11,153 nucleotides of DNA from Tricholomella constricta (lineage: Eukaryota > Basidiomycota > Agaricomycetes > Agaricales > Lyophyllaceae), in assembly GCA_013368375.1 (NCBI GenBank), contig JAACJP010000119.1, positions 1 to 11,153 of the forward strand. Direction: 5' to 3'. Positions 6,691-11,153 of this stretch are shown piece after piece; positions within the stretch are counted from its first letter, which is position 1, and the number at the start of each line of letters is the position of its first letter. Below the pieces are notes generated by a model, which saw only the letters and a list, made by a program, of their open reading frames with translations, did not search any database and was not told the DNA's origin. The position numbers and the translations under genes are program-made.

Positions 6691-8615
6691 TGGTCCATTA
6701 AAAAAATGGACTTTCTATTATATACTCATCAGCCAAAACTTTGGTTTTGGTCCTTAGAGGCCGCATTCAAACAAAATGGATTAACCTTTCCTATTTGCAA
6801 CCCTTTCGTATTCGGCGAGAAGTATTATAACTTCTTTTTACGTTACTCATGTCAGCATTCTCTCTTCAGTAACCTAAAAAATAATGAAACACTATTTTAT
6901 GATTAGTTTGACTGAATGTTCTACTACCTAGATTTAGAAATAGAAAGGCTTCATAATATTTATAAATAATTAATATATAATTAAAAAAATATAATTAAAT
7001 ATATAATTGAAAAAAAATATAATTAAATATGAAATATTAATCCCTCTTAATACTCTAAACCAACACGATATCGGTTGATTGTTTAAGACCCGTTAAATTT
7101 TCGGCGCTACTATCTAGACTGCTGATGCGTTGTTACATACGATCATTAAAAGTAGCGACTACCAGGCTCACTTCACAGCTGTATACGATATTGCTACGTC
7201 CTTAATTTCACTTAACAATCATTTGGGACCTTGATCAGTGTTCTCGGCTGTTTCCGTCTTGACTACCCAACTTAGCATGAGTAGTCTGAATATCTACCAT
7301 CAATTTATGTAATTCCGAGATTCGCTTCCAAAGGTAAGATTTTCGAGGTCCCCGCAACCTAAACGCCTAAAAGGTAGAAGTGTTAATAAAAAAAATTTAA
7401 TAAACACAACCCTTAAACTTGTTGGGAATTGCCTTGCTGTACCTCCATAAATTTTGTGTAGACGTCATACTTAAATATGTTTCGGTAGAAAACCAGCTAG
7501 CACCAGGTCAGATTGGCATTTCACCGCTTACCAAAACTCATCGGAGAATTATGCAACATTCACCCGTTCGATCCATTATAATCTGGTCTTGGTAAGATCA
7601 CCTGGCTTCGGGTCTAATAGAAGTAACTGACCCATCACTATATGTTTTTAGAATACAATTTTTTTTGCTTGTATTTTTAAATTATAGTCCAGTCGCTTTC
7701 GCTAGGGCTTTAAACCTTGCTACTCCTATTAACTTGCTGACCCATTATGCAAAAGGTACGCCGTCATTCATTATTCTTTTATGTTTTTAAGTAGAATTTC
7801 GACTGCTTATAGAGTTACTAATTCATGATCTATTTCACCAATTCATTATTAAAATTTTAATTTTTTTATATTAAATATTTTAATAATTCACTTTTTTTGT
7901 ATACCACTCGCTTTTCAAACTTTTCCTTTACAGTACTTATTCACTATCGCTAAATTTATAATACTTAGCCTTAGAGGATGGTACCCCTATATTCCGACAA
8001 GGTTTCTCTCATCGTACTTTATTTTTTTTAGATTTAATTTAGGATTACGGAATAATCTTAAAAGATTAAAAATATATAACTTAACAAATTATTTTTTAAT
8101 ATTTTATTTTTTAATTATTATATAATACTAATTAACTCTTTTCATATTAATTAATAAATCTACAGGTCTTAGTGTTTTTACCTTCTTTAGACTAATACAT
8201 AGCAAAGCCTTGAGAGAAGTTTGTATTTACTTTCCCTCTTTCCTTTAAATATTAAAATTTTTTTTTAATAATAAATAAAAACATTTAATATTTAAAGTAA
8301 TGTACTACTAACTAAGATATTTTTATATTAATTGAGTTCTAATGTATATATTTATTAGGTATTAGGTTTTAATTAATATTAATAATATATTTCTTTATTA
8401 GTTTTAATTAATAAAGATTCAATTTGCAATAAAAATATTTAAGTTATTCAATTTATTTTATTAATTTGGCTAATCCGATTTCACTCACCATTACTTTCGG
8501 AGTCTCGGTTGATTTCTTTTCCTTTCCCTAATAAAATGTTTTACTTCAGAAAGTATTTAATTAACAAGGTTTCCCTTAGGATCGTTCACATATGTGCTAC
8601 TACTAGGTACCAGAT

Positions 8616-8642
8616 AATACTACTAATACTACTAATACTACT
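8616..8642. repeat. Nonamer microsatellite within rnl domain I
   Basis: Three exact copies of AATACTACT in 9-bp register, followed by a partial copy. It lies in the rnl 5' region between the GATCCTAAGGGAAACC segment (about 8568-8583) and the A/T-rich stretch at 8660-8900. It is a slippage repeat tolerated in a variable rRNA loop. Confidence 0.85.
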
Positions 8643-8731
8643 AATAATAGCCTATAAACTTTTGGTAATATACCTCCTTTTTTTATAAATTTGCCTTAGT
8701 TTTCCTTAATAACCCCTTTGAATTACTTTTT

Positions 8732-8795
8732 TATTTTTTTTGATGTTTATTACAATATTGTCATCGATACTTTTATATATATTTTATTTTTTTTT
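8732..8795. repeat. 64-bp direct repeat, copy inside rnl
   Basis: This stretch is identical over 64 bp to 11081-11144, in the same orientation. The core contains TGATGTTTATTACAATATTG and CATCGATACTTTTATATA, so the match is not just homopolymer. Beyond the repeat the T tract is longer here (12 versus 9) and the flanks differ. This copy lies in the variable 5' part of rnl, about 190 nt from the mapped 5' end. Confidence 0.95.
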
Positions 8796-9047
8796 TTTAT
8801 TTTTTTTCGGTGATAAAGATAATACGAGTAATTTTAATTTAGCTATTGAAGTATCTAATTATCTAGAAAGAATTTAAATATTTAAAAAAATTTTTTTTGT
8901 TTCAAAATGCAGAAAATTTTTCCCTATTACTTTCACTACAAGCATTCCCTGGTTCCTTAGGCCTCAGGGGGTTAAATATAAATATTTTTTATTCTATAAA
9001 TTTTTCACTTTTATTTTTACTTTTTATTAATTATTACTAATATTAAG

Positions 9048-10700
9048 TTAAGAATTCGTAAAATGAGACAATGCCTTATTAACTTTATCCATATTTTTAT
9101 ACCTTTCCAGCTCTTTTAGATATAAAAGAACCGTTTTAATAGATTGGTCCTCTGACTTTTGACTCGCCAATATTAATTCGTCTTTAATTTGTAAATATAA
9201 TTTGCTATCGCGATCATATATCTCAGTCATTTGGATTATGTAGAATGGGTGATTAAAAGGATAGTCAAAATTAGCTGTAGAATTATAAATATAAGCAGAT
9301 CTCAGGGAATTATTATCGTTTAGGTTGGTAAAGAGAAATTCATTTTGAAACATAGCTTCGTCCTCTGGGAACACTAATAGCTTAGAAACAACTAACCTAA
9401 TGGCCTCGGGTATTGCTGTAGTTTCATAAAGAGTTTCTAAAATTAATATAGATCTCTGCAAGTTACTGAGGCTAAACAAGACGGAATTAGTTATATTGTG
9501 AATTCCCCCAGCACTAAAAATAATACCCTTTAGAACTGAAAGTTCGTTAAAAAATGGATGGGTTACGGGTAAAATTCGCATATAAAAATATTCTAAACTT
9601 CGAAATGCTTCTTCGCACTGCTCTTCGGCTTCCTGTTTAAGATGAATAAACTCTGTAGGAAACGTAGGCGTAGATGGTGAACCATTGTGGTATGCGTAAG
9701 ATGCAAGAATTAGGCTGCTCCTATTTTCGTTTAGTGCTGAGGTGTTATATATAAGATTTAGATAAGAACTAACATGTTCGAATAAATTCAGTTGTACTGA
9801 AGAAGGTTGAACCAAGGATAAATTAGCCATGTCACTAGGTGCCGCTGTAGTATTATGTACAGTCGAAGAATTCTGTGCTTGTAGGCCACTAGTGTTAGAA
9901 ATACTCAAATTAGAACTACTTCTTCTTACTAAACTTAAAGAAGAGTTGTCTTCTAATCCAGAGCAATAGATTACAGGTATACTTAAGCCAGAAAATAGAG
10001 TAAAAACTATCATTCTTATTTCTAAATCTAAATTAAAAAAAATTAATAAATAAAATAATAAAAAAAAAAACAATAAAAACATAGAAACATAAAATATTTT
10101 TTTAATTGTTTTTTTATAGTTTAAATTTTTACTGTTTCTGATTTTATAAATAATGTGATCTTGAAGATCTAAATTAATTAAAGTCAAAAGGGATAGCATA
10201 AAACTAAATAATAAAAAATAAATTGAAATGGGGAATTTAATAGTAACAGCATAGTGGTATAAACTTAATATAAAAAAAAAATTTTTTAAAATATAAAAGC
10301 TTTTTAATATTAAGAAAAAATTTAAAATAAAATAAAAAGTAGAGCTAAATTCTTTAGTATTTATCATAAACACTATGTAATTTTTTTTTAAATTTAAGTA
10401 TATATAAAATAAAAATAAAAAATAAATTAGACATAAGATTTTAAGTATATATAGAATAAAAAATATTTCTACATTGAATAGGCTAGTTATTTGATGTTTT
10501 TCAATTAATACTACTAAGTATTTAGTTAACAATCAGAAAAATATTCCTGAAAAAAGAAAAGCAATAAAAAAAATCTTATTTTTTCTAATATCTAATGAAT
10601 TGATAGAAAAAATAAGGGGCATTGTGTTATAAATTTTTAAAATTAATTTTTTTAAATTTTTCATTTGTTGTTTTAAAAAAATTGTTTTTAATATTCTCAT
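9048..10700 (-). CDS. Unrecognised multi-pass membrane protein, about 550 aa (TGA = Trp)
   Basis: The frame runs uninterrupted from ATG at 10700 to TAA at 9048-9050 only if the TGA at 10533-10535 (codon 56) is Trp, as in mitochondrial table 4. Read with the standard code it would start at a TTG (10532) and lose its first membrane segment. Other in-frame ATGs are codons 13 (10664) and 27 (10622); ATG 1 and ATG 13 share the same upstream context, AACAACAAATGA. I see about six hydrophobic segments: roughly residues 43-65, 77-104, 122-148, 158-177, 202-223 and 229-249. A Ser/Asn/Thr-rich linker follows (about 250-345, for example RRSSSNLSISNTSG). A C-terminal domain (about 346-550) is probably helical and soluble, with EAEEQCEEAF and a charged tail. 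Base composition changes sharply: the N-terminal part is almost all A/T, the C-terminal half far less so. The stop lies about 60 nt before the rnl 5' region on the same strand, so co-transcription is likely. No respiratory-chain, ribosomal-protein, polymerase or homing-endonuclease motif is recognised. Function is unknown. Confidence 0.75.
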
Positions 10701-11080
10701 TTGTTGTTTGTTTGTTTTTAAGGTCTGGTTGTGCCTTATTTTTATTTAATATTAAAATAAAATTTAAGTTTTTATTTTTAATTTATTAAATAGGTTTTAT
10801 TTTTTTAATTAAATAGAACCATGATATTATATCACAAAAGAAAAAGTTTTTTTTAAAATTATTATAATTTACATTATAATAATTAGAGTTTCTTTAAATA
10901 ATTTATTTAAAGGATAAAGGAAAGGAAATAATAAAATTTTTAGTAAAAAGAAACGAATTTTTTTTACTTATAAAAATATAATTTAACTAAATTATATTAG
11001 TTTGACACTATAACTATATATGTTTATTTATTTTAAACAAAATTTAAAATTTTTTTTATAAAAATTTACTTACTTGATTA
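10701..11080. other. AT-rich leader upstream of the membrane-protein gene
   Basis: No gene is seen on either strand. The stretch is A/T-rich with long T or A runs. Just upstream of the start codon the minus strand has AACAAACAAACAACAA. A near-palindromic 'gatattatatc' lies near 10822-10832. A TTATAAGTA word on the minus strand at 10965-10973 differs by one base from the budding-yeast mitochondrial promoter nonanucleotide. In such A/T-rich DNA this is weak evidence, so I do not call a promoter. Confidence 0.5.
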
Positions 11081-11144
11081 TATTTTTTTTGATGTTTATT
11101 ACAATATTGTCATCGATACTTTTATATATATTTTATTTTTTTTT
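11081..11144. repeat. 64-bp direct repeat, copy at right edge
   Basis: Identical to 8732-8795 in the same orientation, with the start points 2349 bp apart. It ends nine bases before the window does, so its right flank is largely invisible. The two copies bracket the membrane-protein gene and the 5' ~190 nt of rnl. Confidence 0.95.
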
Positions 11145-11153
11145 ATTTTTATT

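Larger units (their letters stand above)
3497..8985 (-). rRNA. rnl: Mitochondrial large-subunit rRNA (LSU, 21S-23S type)
   Basis: The conserved bacterial/mitochondrial LSU core is recognisable along the whole minus strand. In rRNA order the landmarks are: domain I AAGAAATCAACCGAGA (about 8499-8517) and ACCATCCTCTAAGGCTAA (about 7968-7988); domain II GGCGTACCTTTTGCATAATG (about 7745-7775), GACCCGAA and GCTGGTTTTCTACCGAAA (about 7480-7500); domain III GAATGCTGACATGAGTAACG (about 6840-6865); ACCGACACAGG (about 5500-5515); GGTCCTAAGG-like (about 5050) and GACGGGAAGACCC (about 4918-4930). Peptidyl-transferase landmarks are GGGGCGGTC (P loop, about 4740-4750), GGGATAACAGGCTGATA (about 4108-4124) and GGCTGTTCGCC (A loop, about 4006-4016). 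The sarcin-ricin loop AGTACGAAAGGATC is at about 3898-3912. The 3' end is placed just after GATAGGCTGC and CAGTACTAAT (about 3513-3523), the 5' end near 8985; both are approximate. At about 5.5 kb it is much longer than a bacterial LSU (about 2.9 kb) because of A/T expansions. No intron interrupts the GGGATAACAGG or ACGACGTGAGTCAGT sites. Confidence 0.96.

Noticed and set aside
6706..6906. Plus-strand open frame of 66 codons
   Set aside because: It is antisense to the conserved rnl domain III block GAATGCTGACATGAGTAACG, so it is a shadow of the rRNA gene.
9048..10532. Membrane-protein gene starting at TTG (494 codons)
   Set aside because: The preceding codon is TGA, which is Trp in mitochondrial code 4. 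Reading through it keeps the frame open to ATG codons at 10622, 10664 and 10700 and adds a hydrophobic segment, so the longer model is preferred.
10965..10973. TTATAAGTA on the minus strand as a mitochondrial promoter
   Set aside because: One mismatch from the budding-yeast nonanucleotide, but such words are expected by chance in A/T-rich DNA and the lineage is unknown. Similar words occur inside rnl (about 6670) and at 2942-2949.

Overview
The window looks like a piece of a large, gene-poor, very AT-rich mitochondrial genome, most likely fungal or from a close relative. It carries a mitochondrial-type large-subunit rRNA gene and compact tRNA genes. The one credible protein gene reads TGA as tryptophan (translation table 4). 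The intergenic DNA is long A/T sequence dotted with short GC-rich palindromes and micro-tandem arrays. The exact lineage cannot be told from the sequence alone.

All supported genes lie on the minus strand, so in transcription order the window reads from right to left. First comes an AT-rich leader (about 11153-10701). Next is an unrecognised membrane-protein gene of about 550 codons (10700-9048). Then the rnl gene (about 8985-3497) follows, whose conserved core can be followed from domain I to domain VI. It appears to have no intron at the classic sites but contains large A/T expansions. After rnl come a broken or split tRNA-like gene (2967-2803), two Met tRNAs (2765-2693 and 1513-1441) and an Ile tRNA (362-292). 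The order suggests one long transcript processed at the tRNAs, but no promoter can be assigned with confidence.

The stretches between genes hold no credible coding sequence. They contain a GC-rich fold-back element (571-669) and 8-, 10- and 11-bp tandem arrays (1381-1420, 2121-2200, 3166-3273, 2863-2921). They also contain a strand-asymmetric G/A tract (1952-2045) and a dispersed family built around the palindrome GCGTACGC, which also sits inside rnl.

Three points deserve attention. A 64-bp exact direct repeat has one copy inside the 5' part of rnl and the other at the window's right edge, bracketing the membrane-protein gene and the first ~190 nt of rnl. A tRNA-like gene appears to have its anticodon loop interrupted by a GC-palindrome array. 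The membrane-protein gene is recognised at full length only if TGA is read as Trp.
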